Shown here one piece after another: positions 1 to 9,269 of a DNA stretch of 64,000 bases. Where the stretch lies: the NCBI GenBank assembly GCA_052388275.1, contig JBQTII010000063.1, positions 37,257 through 101,256 on the forward strand, written 5' to 3'. Position 1 is the stretch's first letter. Each line of letters starts with the position of its first letter. Both the position numbers and the translations under genes were made by a program. The stretch is from JBQTII01 sp052388275 (GTDB taxonomy: Bacteria; Actinomycetota; Actinomycetes; Sporichthyales; Sporichthyaceae). The notes beneath the pieces are model-generated. The model worked only from the letters and a program-made list of their open reading frames with translations, had not been told where the DNA came from and made no database searches.

Positions 1-1
1 G

Positions 2-2113
2 GACCCGAGTGACAACCTGCCCTCGATTCCGGGGGTGGGGGAGAAGACCGCGAGCAAGTGGATTCGCGAGTTCGGCTCACTGGCCGCGCTGGTGGAGCGC
101 GTCGAGGAGGTCAAGGGCAAAGTCGGGGATTCGCTGCGCGCCCACCTCGGTGCGGTGCTGCTCAACAGCCAGCTCACCGAACTGCGGCGCGACGTCGCGC
201 TGCCGCTCGGCGTCGATGATCTGCTGCTCACCCAATGGGATCGCGACGAGGTGCACCGGGTCTTCGACGCCCTGGAGTTCCGGGTGCTGCGCGAGCGCCT
301 GTGGGCAACGCTGAGTACCCCGGAGCCTGAGGCCGAGTCAGGTTTCGAGATCGCAGGTCAGGCCCTCGCCGAGGGGGCGCTGGCCGCCTGGCTTGCGGCC
401 CACGCGAGCGGCACCACCCGTACCGGAGTCGAGGTCGTGGGCAGCTGGGGCAGGGGTACGGGCGCCGTGAGCGGGATCGCGCTGGCGGCCGCCGATGGTG
501 CGGCGTGTTTCCTCGACCCGGCGACGCTGACCCCGCACGACGACGCGGCGCTCACGGCCTGGTTCGCCGACGCCTCCCGCCCGAAGGCATGCCACGATGC
601 GAAGGGCCCGATGCTCGCCCTGGCCGCCCATGGCTGGACGCTCGGCGGGCTGACGTCGGACACCGCACTCTCGGCCTACCTCGCGCTGCCGGGCCAGCGT
701 TCGTTCGACCTAGGGGATCTGGCGTTGCGCTTCCTGCACCGCGAGCTGCGCAACGACGCGGACCTCGACGGCCAGCTTTCCTTCGACGGCGCGGACGAGG
801 CCGCCAGTGCGCAATCCGCGATGCTGCGGGCCCGCGCGGTGATCGACCTGGCCGAGCACCTGGACACCGAGCTCACCGCCCGCGGCGGCGCGGCGTTGCT
901 GGCGCAGGTCGAGCTCCCGCTGGTCACCGAGCTCGCGGAGCTGGAGAAGGTCGGCATCGCGGCCGATGCGGAGTACCTGGCGCACCTGTCCAGTGACTTC
1001 GGCGCCGAGGTGAAGTCCGCCGAACAGGCGGCCTTCGACGCAATCGGACACGAGGTGAACCTGGGCTCGCCCAAGCAGTTGCAGGTGGTGCTCTTCGACG
1101 AGCTCGCGCTGCCGAAGACGAAGAAGATCAAGACCGGCTGGACCACCGACGCCGAGGCCCTCGCGGACCTGTTCGCCAAGACCGGACATCCGTTCCTGGA
1201 GCACCTGCTGCGGCACCGTGACGTCACGCGCCTGAAATCCACCGTCGACGGGCTGATCCCGATGCTCGACGATCACGGGCGCATCCACACCACGTTCAAC
1301 CAGACGATCGCCGCCACCGGGCGCCTGTCCTCCACGGACCCGAACCTGCAGAACATCCCGATCCGCACCGAGGAGGGCCGCCGGATCCGGGCCGCGTTCA
1401 TCGTCGGGGCGGGGTATGAGTCCCTGATGACCGCCGACTACAGCCAGATCGAGATGCGGATCATGGCGCATCTGTCCGCCGACGCCGGCCTGCAACAGGC
1501 CTTCGCCTCGGGGGAGGACCTGCACACCACCGTCGCCTCCCGGGTGTTCGGGGTGCCCGCCGACGCCGTGACGCCGCAGATGCGCGCGAAGATCAAGGCG
1601 ATGTCCTACGGGCTCGCGTACGGGCTCTCCGCCTTCGGGTTGTCCAAGCAGTTGAACATCGGCGTCGACGAGGCCCATCAGCTGATGGAGGAGTACTTCG
1701 AGCGGTTCGGCGGCGTCCGCGACTACCTGCGCACCGTCGTCGACGATGCCCGCCGCGATGGCTACACCGAGACGATTCTGGGCCGGCGCCGTTACCTGCC
1801 CGACCTGGTCAGCGACAACCGCCAGCGCCGGGAGATGGCCGAGCGGATGGCGCTGAACGCCCCGATCCAGGGCAGCGCCGCCGACATCATCAAGGTCGCG
1901 ATGCTCGGCGTCGCCGACGCCCTGCGCGCCGCGGGCGCCCACTCGCGGATGCTCCTGCAGGTCCACGACGAGCTGGTGCTCGAGGTCGCCCCCGGGGAGC
2001 GCGCGAGCGTCGAGGCGCTGGTGCGCGAGCAGTTGGGCAACGCCTACCCGCTCACCGTCGCTCTCGACGTTTCCGTCGGATATGGCCGCACCTGGCACGA
2101 CGCCGGCCATTAG
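2..2113 (+). CDS. polA: DNA polymerase I, 5'-truncated by the window edge
   Basis: Repair and Okazaki-fragment polymerase. The frame is already open at the first bases, where the residues DPSDNLPSIPGVGEKTA are the helix-hairpin-helix end of the 5'-3' exonuclease domain, so about 200 N-terminal residues lie outside the window. A degenerate proofreading-type domain follows, as in other actinobacterial PolA proteins, and then the polymerase: TGRLSSTDPNLQNIP, motif A DYSQIEMR (Asp coded near base 1436), the O-helix KAMSYGLAYGLSAFGLSK, and motif C QVHDELVLEV. The catalytic Asp residues of motifs A and C are present. The gene ends with a TAG. Assignment is secure; only the true start is missing. 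Confidence 0.97.
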   Translation, partial: DPSDNLPSIPGVGEKTASKWIREFGSLAALVERVEEVKGKVGDSLRAHLGAVLLNSQLTELRRDVALPLGVDDLLLTQWDRDEVHRVFDALEFRVLRERLWATLSTPEPEAESGFEIAGQALAEGALAAWLAAHASGTTRTGVEVVGSWGRGTGAVSGIALAAADGAACFLDPATLTPHDDAALTAWFADASRPKACHDAKGPMLALAAHGWTLGGLTSDTALSAYLALPGQRSFDLGDLALRFLHRELRNDADLDGQLSFDGADEAASAQSAMLRARAVIDLAEHLDTELTARGGAALLAQVELPLVTELAELEKVGIAADAEYLAHLSSDFGAEVKSAEQAAFDAIGHEVNLGSPKQLQVVLFDELALPKTKKIKTGWTTDAEALADLFAKTGHPFLEHLLRHRDVTRLKSTVDGLIPMLDDHGRIHTTFNQTIAATGRLSSTDPNLQNIPIRTEEGRRIRAAFIVGAGYESLMTADYSQIEMRIMAHLSADAGLQQAFASGEDLHTTVASRVFGVPADAVTPQMRAKIKAMSYGLAYGLSAFGLSKQLNIGVDEAHQLMEEYFERFGGVRDYLRTVVDDARRDGYTETILGRRRYLPDLVSDNRQRREMAERMALNAPIQGSAADIIKVAMLGVADALRAAGAHSRMLLQVHDELVLEVAPGERASVEALVREQLGNAYPLTVALDVSVGYGRTWHDAGH

Positions 2114-2469
2114 CGACGCTGCCCCCCGTCGCCGCTCATGAATGAGCTGCGACGGCTCTCCCCTACGCCCGGCGCCGGAATCCACCGCGATTTGCCGGAT
2201 TTGTCCAGTCGCTGCGTAGGAGAGAGCGCCGGGGGAGGGTGCGGGCTCAAGGCCCGACGTCGGGCGACCGATATCTCTGCGACCAGCGGGCGCGCCCGCC
2301 CGCATGGCAGGGGGAGGGACAAGGCGTGCCTCCCCATCTCGATAGCCGGCGTGGTCGGCGCCCGAGCTGCCCCTGGCTGCGTTGTCGTCGGCGCTCGATG
2401 CTCCGCATCGAGCTTCGCCTTCGCCTTGCCAGGGATTGCTCGGATCACCGCCCACATCCGGCTGAGTTG
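2114..2469. other. Structured non-coding spacer with palindromes
   Basis: No convincing gene lies in this 356-bp spacer. It holds a small palindrome GCTCAT-GA-ATGAGC (2134-2147), a 14-bp inverted repeat with one mismatch whose arms are 2155-2168 and 2214-2227, and a perfect hairpin with arms CTCGATGC/GCATCGAG (2394-2412). The density of dyads suggests a repetitive intergenic element or a transcription end/start region, not plain spacer. The conserved core of known cell-wall-gene riboswitches was looked for and not seen. Confidence 0.5.
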
Positions 2470-2483
2470 GGGAGGTACGCCCT

Positions 2484-3590
2484 ATGGGCAACTCACTGCG
2501 CCTCAGCGGTGTCGCGAGCGCCGTGGCTGCCGTGATCGTCGGGGTCACGTGCGCGCTGCCCGGGCCCGGATCCGATTCCGCGCAGGCGGTCGTCATGGCG
2601 CCGACGGGCGTTCCCGTTCTGCGCGGGATCGGGCCCTCGGACGCCTTGCCGACCATCGCGGCGCCCCAGCCCTACGAGATCGAAGCGCCGCGCCCGGTGC
2701 TGGGCCTCGCTCCGGCCTTCCCGCAAGCGCCGCCGGCCGCGGTCAGCCCCGCCGAGCTCACCGGACCCAGCACCATCACCGTCGCCGCACGAACCATTCC
2801 GGCCCGGGTACTGGCCGCCTACCAGCGCGCGGCGGCCGCCGCGGCGATAACCATGCCCACCTGTCACCTCACGTGGCCGCTACTGGCGGGCATCGGGCGC
2901 ATCGAGTCCGGGCACGCCCGCGCCGGCGACATCGACGCCTACGGCACCACGCGGCGCCCCATCGTGGGGCCTGCCCTGGACGGCATCGGCCCGGTGGCCC
3001 TGATCCGCGACACCGACCGCGGGCGCCTGGATGGCGACACCCGCTACGACCGCGCGGTGGGCCCGATGCAGTTCATCCCCGGCACGTGGGCGGCGTTCGG
3101 CCGGGACGCAAACGGCGACGGGAAGGCCGACCCGCACAACGTCGTCGACGCGGCGCTGTCCTCGGCCACCTACCTGTGCGCGGGCGGCGGGAGCATGCTC
3201 GCTCGCGATGACCTGCTCGCCGCGGTGTTCCGCTACAACCGTTCCTGGGACTACGTCTCCGCGGTGCTGACCTGGGCAGGCATCTACTCCGGGTACGGCG
3301 TGGTCGAGGTCGGGCCCGCCAAGCTCAAGGCCCCGAAGCCCGTCAAGGACGAAATGAGCAGCCCCACCGCGGCTCCGACCCCGCTCCCACCTCTGCCCCC
3401 GCTCCCACCCCTGCCCCCGGCCCCCACTCCGGTCCCTGCAACGCCGGCACCCTCCCCGATCACGGCGGCGCCGACCGGTACCCCGGAGCCGAGCCCCTCA
3501 CCGGAACCCACCGAGGCCGCCCCGGACCCGCTGCTGCCGCTTCCGCAGGTCATTGCGGTACCCCTGCCGGACGCCGGAGACCTCGAATGA
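2484..3590 (+). CDS. Secreted lytic murein transglycosylase (MltB/SLT_2-like)
   Basis: Peptidoglycan-cleaving enzyme expected outside the membrane. An N-terminal hydrophobic signal (about residues 8-35) precedes a linker and the catalytic core, which begins at LTWPLLAGIGRIESGHA. Glu141 in RIESG is the probable catalytic acid, and AVGPMQFIPGTWAAFG and FRYNRSWDYV are family motifs. The DANGDGKADP segment is typical of the actinobacterial subgroup. The last ~80 residues are a Pro-rich tail (repeated PLPP units), likely a wall-spanning or disordered region. The start is fixed by GGGAGG 8-9 nt upstream of ATG. It stands alone between polA and rpsA. Family assignment is firm; the exact glycan product is not visible. 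Confidence 0.88.
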   Translation: MGNSLRLSGVASAVAAVIVGVTCALPGPGSDSAQAVVMAPTGVPVLRGIGPSDALPTIAAPQPYEIEAPRPVLGLAPAFPQAPPAAVSPAELTGPSTITVAARTIPARVLAAYQRAAAAAAITMPTCHLTWPLLAGIGRIESGHARAGDIDAYGTTRRPIVGPALDGIGPVALIRDTDRGRLDGDTRYDRAVGPMQFIPGTWAAFGRDANGDGKADPHNVVDAALSSATYLCAGGGSMLARDDLLAAVFRYNRSWDYVSAVLTWAGIYSGYGVVEVGPAKLKAPKPVKDEMSSPTAAPTPLPPLPPLPPLPPAPTPVPATPAPSPITAAPTGTPEPSPSPEPTEAAPDPLLPLPQVIAVPLPDAGDLE

Positions 3591-3735
3591 TCTCGCGCGC
3601 TCGCGGGGAGGTATCCTGAACGATGCGCTCTGGGTCCCCAGGCGCATCCAACGCGGCCTACTCGACGTCGTCCTCCTCCGGGGGCGCGCAGAACCAGGCC
3701 ACCGATTCCCCCAGTATCCGGAGCTACGCACCCTT

Positions 3736-5238
3736 ATGACGTCCACCATCGAGGCTTTCACCCCCGCCAGCACCACCCCGCAGGTCGCGATCAACGACAT
3801 CGGCTCGGCTGAGGACTTTCTCGCCGCCATCGACCTGACCATCAAATACTTCACCGACGGGGACATCGTCTCCGGCGTCATCGTCAAGGTCGACCGGGAC
3901 GAGGTCCTCCTCGACATCGGTTACAAGACCGAGGGCGTCATCCCATCCCGCGAGCTGTCCATCAAGCACGACGTCGACCCCAACGAGGTCGTCAAGGTCG
4001 GCGATGAGATCGAGGCTCTGGTTCTCCAGTAGGAGGACAAGGAGGGTCGTCTGATCCTGTCCAAGTAGCGCGCCCAGTACGAGCGCGCCTGGGGCACGAT
4101 CGAGCAGATCAAGGAGAACGAGGGGATCGTCAGCGGCCCGGTGATCGAGGTCGTGAAGGGCGGCCTGATCATCGACATCGGGCTGCGCGGCTTCCTGCCG
4201 GCCTCCCTGGTCGAGATGCGCCGGGTGCGTGACCTGCAGCCCTATGTCGGTAAGGAACTCGAGGCCAAGATCATTGAGCTGGACAAGAACCGCAACAACG
4301 TGGTCCTGTCCCGCCGCGCCTGGCTCGAGCAGACCCAGTCCGAGGTCCGCCAGACGTTCCTGACAACCCTTCAGAAAGGCCAGATTCGGCCCGGCGTGGT
4401 GTCCTCGATCGTCAACTTCGGGGCGTTCGTGGACCTGGGTGGCGTCGACGGTCTGGTGCACGTCTCCGAGCTGTCCTGGAAGCACATCGACCACCCCTCC
4501 GAGGTCGTCGAGGTCGGCCAGGAGGTCACCGTCGAGGTGCTCGACGTCGACATGGACCGCGAGCGTGTCTCGTTGTCCCTGAAGGCCACTCAGGAAGACC
4601 CGTGGCAGCAATTCGCGCGTACCCACGCGATCGGCCAGGTCGTGCCGGGCAAGGTCACCAAGCTCGTCCCGTTCGGTGCGTTCGTGCGCGTCGACGAGGG
4701 CATCGAGGGCCTGGTGCACATCTCCGAACTGGCTGAGCGTCACGTGGAGATTCCCGAGCAGGTCGTACAGGTGGGCGATGAGATCTTCGTCAAGGTCATC
4801 GACATCGACCTGGAACGCCGGCGGATCTCGCTCTCCCTCAAGCAGGCCAACGAGGGATCCGGCGCGACCCCCGAGGCCGACGAGCATTTCGACCCGGCCC
4901 TGTACGGCATGCCGGCGGAATACAACGAGGCCGGGGAGTACGTCTACCCGGATGGCTTCGACTCCGAGACCAACGAGTGGCTGCCGGGCTTCGAGACCCA
5001 GCAGGCCGCGTGGGAGAAGCAGTACGCCGTCGCCCGCGAGCGCTTCGAGGCGCACCGCAAGCAGGCCAAGGCCGCCCGGGAGGCCGACGCCGAGGCCGGC
5101 GCCGCCGCCACCGCGGCCGGGGAGGCGACCTCGTACTCCTCCGAGGCGGCGGGCACCGAGCCCGATGGCGGCACGCTCGCCTCGGACGAGGCCCTGGCGG
5201 CCCTGCGCGAGAAGCTGACCGGCGGCGGGCGCTCCTGA
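3736..5238 (+). CDS. rpsA: 30S ribosomal protein S1, interrupted by two in-frame TAG codons
   Basis: S1 binds mRNA on the small subunit during initiation. Read through, the frame gives 500 residues, the usual actinobacterial length, with four S1 (OB-fold) repeats; typical stretches are GGLIIDIGLRGFLPASLVEM, SSIVNFGAFVDLGGVDGLVH and VPFGAFVRVDEGIEGLVH, followed by an acidic/Ala-rich tail. Codons 99 (4030-4032) and 111 (4066-4068) are TAG, in the linker after the first S1 repeat. Close relatives carry Lys at both places (the LQ-K-EDKEGRLILSK-K-RAQYERAW context), so each needs one A-to-T change from AAG. There is no frame change on either side, and TAG is an ordinary stop elsewhere in the window. 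As written, only a 98-residue fragment would be made unless translation restarts or the base calls are wrong. Strict ORF callers will split it into 3736-4032 and 4141-5238. Confidence 0.9.
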
Positions 5239-5270
5239 CCCGCACGGCACGCACCTGAGTTACTCGAAGG

Positions 5271-5293
5271 CCCCGCCGGTCCACCCGGCGGGG
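5271..5293 (+). terminator. GC-rich hairpin terminator after rpsA
   Basis: A 9-bp stem CCCCGCCGG/CCGGCGGGG with a short loop lies 32 nt after the rpsA stop. It runs into an 11-G tract and then about 50 bases of almost pure C/G instead of a T-tract. The hairpin is credible; the homopolymer tail may be misassembled. Confidence 0.6.
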
Positions 5294-5388
5294 GGGGGGG
5301 CCCCCGGCCCCCCGCGGCGGGCGGGCGGGGGGCCCTTACCCCGCCCCCCCCTCGTTTGGGGTGCGGGCCCTACCGCGCACTGTCACGC

Positions 5389-5410
5389 CCCGACACGCAT
5401 ACAGAGGATG
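5389..5410 (+). repeat. Single copy of a 22-bp repeat also found as an inverted pair near 14.4 kb
   Basis: The sequence CCCGACACGCATACAGAGGA plus TG is identical to the right arm of the perfect inverted repeat at 14440-14505. It lies 20 bp upstream of the coaE start. No partner arm is visible here. Confidence 0.75.
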
Positions 5411-5430
5411 CGGCGCGGCATGATCGCGGC

Positions 5431-6033
5431 ATGCGTAACGCCACCCTGCAGATCGCGCTCACCGGCGGCATCGGGTCGGGCAAGACGGCCGTCAGCGACC
5501 TGCTCGGGAGCTGGGGCGCGCTCGTGATCGACGCCGACGTGCTCGCCCGGGAGGTCGTCGAGCCGGGAACCCCTGGCCTGGCCGCGATCCGCGCCGAGTT
5601 CGGCCCGGGGGTGCTCACGGCAGACGGGCGCCTGGACCGCGAGGCCCTCGCCGCGATCGTCTTCACCGACGACGCTGCGCGCTCGCGGCTCAACGCGATC
5701 GTGCACCCCCTGGTGCGGGCCCGCGCGGACCAGTTGGCGGCCGCCGCGCCGCCCGGTTCGGTGGTGGTGCACGCGATCCCGCTGCTGGTCGAGGCCGGCC
5801 GCACGGGCGGATTCGACCGGGTGGTGGTGGTCGACGTCGATCCCGACGCCGCCATCGAACGCCTGATCATTTTTCGCGGGATGAGCGAGGCCGACGCTCG
5901 TGCCCGGGTCGCCGCGCAGACCTCCCGCGCGGCGCGCCTGGCGATCGCCGACGTGGTGATCGACAACTCCGGCGACCGCGCGCACCTGCAGGCACAGGTC
6001 CGGGTGCTCTGGGACCAGCTCACCGGTGACTGA
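5431..6033 (+). CDS. coaE: Dephospho-CoA kinase
   Basis: Catalyses the last step of coenzyme A synthesis, phosphorylating the 3'-OH of dephospho-CoA with ATP. The P-loop GGIGSGKT is at residues 9-16, followed by SWGALVIDADVLARE (the D-x-D substrate region), LNAIVHPLVRAR and the LID-type stretch RGMSEADARARVAAQ. The 200-residue length is standard. The open frame extends upstream to 5356, but ATG 5431 gives the conserved N-terminus starting just before the P-loop strand. Following rpsA is the usual actinobacterial gene order (rpsA-coaE-uvrB neighbourhood), although here uvrB lies 10 kb further on. Confidence 0.95.
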   Translation: MRNATLQIALTGGIGSGKTAVSDLLGSWGALVIDADVLAREVVEPGTPGLAAIRAEFGPGVLTADGRLDREALAAIVFTDDAARSRLNAIVHPLVRARADQLAAAAPPGSVVVHAIPLLVEAGRTGGFDRVVVVDVDPDAAIERLIIFRGMSEADARARVAAQTSRAARLAIADVVIDNSGDRAHLQAQVRVLWDQLTGD

Positions 6034-6119
6034 GGGCGCTAACGTTCACCCGCTGTTCGACGGTAGTTTTGGCGACATTCATCACCGTGCCCGGTGTGGG
6101 CCGAGCGGAGGCTGCCGTC

Positions 6120-7872
6120 ATGAGTGAAGTCCTCGAACCCCAGGTGAGCGAGCGCGGTCCGGTGATCTGGGATGCCGACGCCACTGGCGAATTCCCCGCT
6201 CCCGGCACCGGAACGTGGGGGCTCGACGCCAGCCACAGCCCGCACCCGATGTGCCGCTTCGCTGCCCCGCTTTTGCGGCCCGGTTTCCAAGCCGGGTTCG
6301 GCTCGACCTTTGCCCGCTACGGCGGACTACTCGATCACGTCGACATGATTCCCGTCCGCGGTTTCCTGTACAACCAGGTACGCGTCTTGGGCGCGCCACC
6401 CGAGGCGAACGAGCACCCGCCGCGCGAGGTGTTCGCCCACATTCTGGCCACCTCGCCGGCGCACCAGGAACGGCTCGCGGCAGCGGAGGCGGTCTGGGCC
6501 GACAGGATCTGGCGCACGGACCTGGCGTACTGGGACGAGGAACACAAGCCTCGCCTGCACGCGTTGCGCGACGAGTTGGACTCCGTCGCCCTGGCAGAGC
6601 TGAACGACACCGACCTCGTCGACCATGTTCGACGGTGCGCAAAAGCCTTCGTGGAGGGCTGGGTCGTGCACCACACCTACAACGGCGCCGCCTTGATCGC
6701 CGTCGGCGACTTCATGGTCCATGCCCTGGGTTGGACCGGGCGGTCTCCGGGGGAACTCCTCGGCGCGCTGGCCGGCACCTCCCCGGTCAGCGAGGGCGGC
6801 GGTGCCGAGCTCACCGCACTGGCGCAGGCCGTTGTCGCAGACCCCGTCGCCACTGCGTTGGTCACCGACGCCGGTGGCGACGCGGCGAGGATCCTGGCGG
6901 GTCTGACCAGCTGCGGTGCCGCTGTGGCGCAGGCACTGGCCGCCTACCTGAACGTCGCCCGTTACCTCCCCATCGACGGCGAGGACTCGGTCGGCGCACC
7001 AACCACGACGGAGGCGCCGCAACTGGTGCTGGGCCGCATTCGGGGGCGCGTTGGATGCCCTGGCCTCGGCACCTGCCATGCCGGATGCGGCTGCGCTGAC
7101 CGCCGCCATCCGCGCCGACGTGCCCGAGGAGTTCCGGGCGGAGTTCGACGACCTGCTCGCCGAGGCCCGGTTGATGTACCGGATCCGCGACGAGCGGGCC
7201 GTGCATGGCGATCGCGGCTTCGGCACGGTTGCTCGCCGCGCCCTCCTGGAGGTCGGACGCCGCTTGGTTGCCCACGGCAGGCTCGATGCCGCTGACCACG
7301 CGGTCGACCTCGACCCGGATGAGGTCGGTCCGCTGCTGCTGACGGGGACCGGACCCGGAGCTGCCGAGGTCGCCGACCGTGTCTATTGGCGTTCCACTGC
7401 CGACTACCGGGACATGCCGGCGTTGTTCGGCGCGCCTCCTGGACCACCGGTGCCGGCCGAATGGTTGCCGCCCGCGGCAGCCCGGGTGCATCGCGCCTTC
7501 GGGTATGCGATTGACGCGATCCTGGGTGACGCCGGCGACGCGGCGGGGAGCGGCGTCGAGGTGCGGGGTCTGGGTACCGGGGCCGGGGTCGCGGAAGGCA
7601 CCGCCCGGCTGTTGGTGGGGCCCGACGAGTTGGACAGTGTGCAGGCCGGCGACGTGCTCATCACCACCGCAACAGGTCCGGCCTTCAATCTGATCCTGCC
7701 GCTGTTGGCCGGTTTGGTCACAGACTGCGGTGGTCTGCTCTCCCACGCTGCGATCGTGGCCCGGGAGTTCGGGGTGCCTGCCGTGGTCGGCTGCCGCAAC
7801 GCGACCACGGCGATCCCGGACGGTGCGCGGGTACGTGTCGACGGGGTAGCTGGCACCGTGACAGTACTCTGA
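6120..7872 (+). CDS. PEP-utilising mobile-domain protein, frameshifted
   Basis: The C-terminal part carries the swivelling phosphohistidine domain of PEP-utilising enzymes: LITTATGPAFNLILPLLAGL, then GGLLSHAAIVAREFGVPAVVG with the candidate phospho-His in LSHAA. The N-terminal ~300 residues resemble the helical region of actinobacterial PEP-utiliser-like proteins of unknown substrate. The reading frame changes near base 7047: up to LVLGRIRG it is in one frame and from ALDALASAPAM it is in another, which needs removal of one base in the run cgggggcgcg. Repaired, the protein is about 583 residues. ATG 6120 has GGAGG 8 nt upstream. It sits 4 nt before an exporter gene, suggesting an operon. No ATP-grasp domain is visible, so it may work with a partner. 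Whether the lesion is real is undecided. Confidence 0.7.
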
Positions 7873-7876
7873 CGGA

Positions 7877-9262
7877 GTGTCAGGAACCGCACCCGTCGAG
7901 GTGGTGCACACCTCGCGGGGTGCGGAGCGGCGACTGCTAGCTGCGGCCTGCCTGACCACCACCCTGGTACCCATCAGCTCCACGATGATCGCCGTGGCGC
8001 TGCCCGAGGTCCGCGACGATTTCGGAATCAGCGTGGCAGCGGCAGTCTGGTTGGTCAGCTCCTACCTGGTGGTCACCGCTGCGGCGCAACCGGTGGCCGG
8101 TGGCCTCGGCGACCGGTGGGGTCGTCGGCGTCTGGTGCAGGGCGCAATCGTCGGTTTTGGTGCGTCGTCGCTGCTGTGCGCACTGGCGCCCACGTTCACG
8201 CTCGCCGTGATCGCTCGCTGCCTGCAGGCAGTATGCGGGGCATTGGCTTTGGTGAACGCCGCGGCAAGTGTGCGCAGCGCCATCCCTGCGCAGCGTCGCG
8301 GACGAGCTTTTGGCGCGATCGGTGCGAGCGCCACCTTGGCGGCTGCCTCCGGGCCCCCGGTGGGTGCGCTCGCGCTGGCGCTCGGCGGGTGGCGCGCGAC
8401 CTTCCTCGCGGTGTTGCCTTTGGTGGCGCTCGCGTTGTTCGCGGTGCATCGTTGGCTGCCTGCCGAGGGAGCTCCGTCGCCGGTGCCGGCCCGTCGCTTC
8501 GACCTGGGGGGCGCGCTGCTGCTCCTGCTGACGTTGGCGGGTGCAGCGGTGTTGGTGAACCAGCTCTCCGAGGGCCGCCCGGTGATCGTTCTGGCCGGGC
8601 TCGGCGCCGTGACTGTGGTGTGCGCGCTGCTGTTGGGTCGAGTCGAGCGCGCGCACCCCGCACCGGTCCTGGACCTGGCGGTGCTGCGAGTGCGCGCGGT
8701 GGCCGCGGCAGGCCTGGCCATTGGCGCCTCGAATCTCGCGCTGTACCTCGTGCTCCTGGCGGTGCCCTTGTTGATCGAGGACTCCTCCGGTGCGGGCGCC
8801 GGGGTGATACTCGCGCCGATGCTCTTCGGTGCCGCGCTGTGCGCCCCGATCGGTGGTCGAGTCTCGGACCGTTGGGGGCGCCGCGCGCCCGCCATCGTGG
8901 GCAACGCGCTGCTCGCGTTGGCGATGGCGGGCATGATTGCGCTGGATCTGCAGTCCAACGTGGCCCTGACCGCTGTCCTGCTCGGCCTGGCCGGAATCGG
9001 CCTCGGGCTCTCCACGGCGGCGATCCAAACCGCCGGTGCTGAGGCCTTACCGGCGGCCCAGGCAGGTGTTGCCGCGGGGCTGTCCTCCGCGTCGCGCTAT
9101 CTGGGCAGCATCATGGGGACCAGCCTGTTGGCGGTCCTGGTCGCCGGTGAAAACGGTCGGCCGGTGTTCGTGGTCGCCGCCGTGGCCGCAATCGTTTCGA
9201 TGCTCGCTGCAGCGGCGCTACCAGGCGGGCGACCGACGCATGCCGGGCGCCAACCCAGCTGA
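7877..9262 (+). CDS. MFS drug/H+ antiporter (DHA2-like)
   Basis: An integral-membrane exporter of 461 residues with about 12-14 hydrophobic segments. Motif A is GGLGDRWGRRR after the second helix, and a motif C-like GASATLAAASGPPVGA precedes GGWRATF, the pattern of 14-helix DHA2 antiporters. GTG 7877 starts 4 nt after the PEP-mobile-domain gene, so the two are probably co-transcribed. The substrate cannot be inferred. It ends convergently with the next gene, 7 bp apart. Confidence 0.85.
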   Translation: MSGTAPVEVVHTSRGAERRLLAAACLTTTLVPISSTMIAVALPEVRDDFGISVAAAVWLVSSYLVVTAAAQPVAGGLGDRWGRRRLVQGAIVGFGASSLLCALAPTFTLAVIARCLQAVCGALALVNAAASVRSAIPAQRRGRAFGAIGASATLAAASGPPVGALALALGGWRATFLAVLPLVALALFAVHRWLPAEGAPSPVPARRFDLGGALLLLLTLAGAAVLVNQLSEGRPVIVLAGLGAVTVVCALLLGRVERAHPAPVLDLAVLRVRAVAAAGLAIGASNLALYLVLLAVPLLIEDSSGAGAGVILAPMLFGAALCAPIGGRVSDRWGRRAPAIVGNALLALAMAGMIALDLQSNVALTAVLLGLAGIGLGLSTAAIQTAGAEALPAAQAGVAAGLSSASRYLGSIMGTSLLAVLVAGENGRPVFVVAAVAAIVSMLAAAALPGGRPTHAGRQPS

Positions 9263-9269
9263 GTCAACC

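Noticed and set aside
2150..2480. c-di-AMP (ydaO-type) riboswitch before the transglycosylase gene
   Set aside because: Such switches often precede cell-wall hydrolase genes in actinobacteria, but the conserved core motifs could not be found, only unrelated palindromes.
710..2656. Long open frame on the minus strand opposite polA (similar ones lie opposite rpsA and uvrB)
   Set aside because: They mirror the codon structure of the real genes, give low-complexity Arg/Gly/Val-rich proteins without motifs, and are common in GC-rich DNA.
4030..4068. Pyrrolysine-type or programmed recoding of TAG in rpsA
   Set aside because: polA, uvrB, hupB and plsC use TAG as a normal terminator, no pyl genes or CTA-anticodon tRNA are in the window, and both sites are simple one-base changes from Lys codons.
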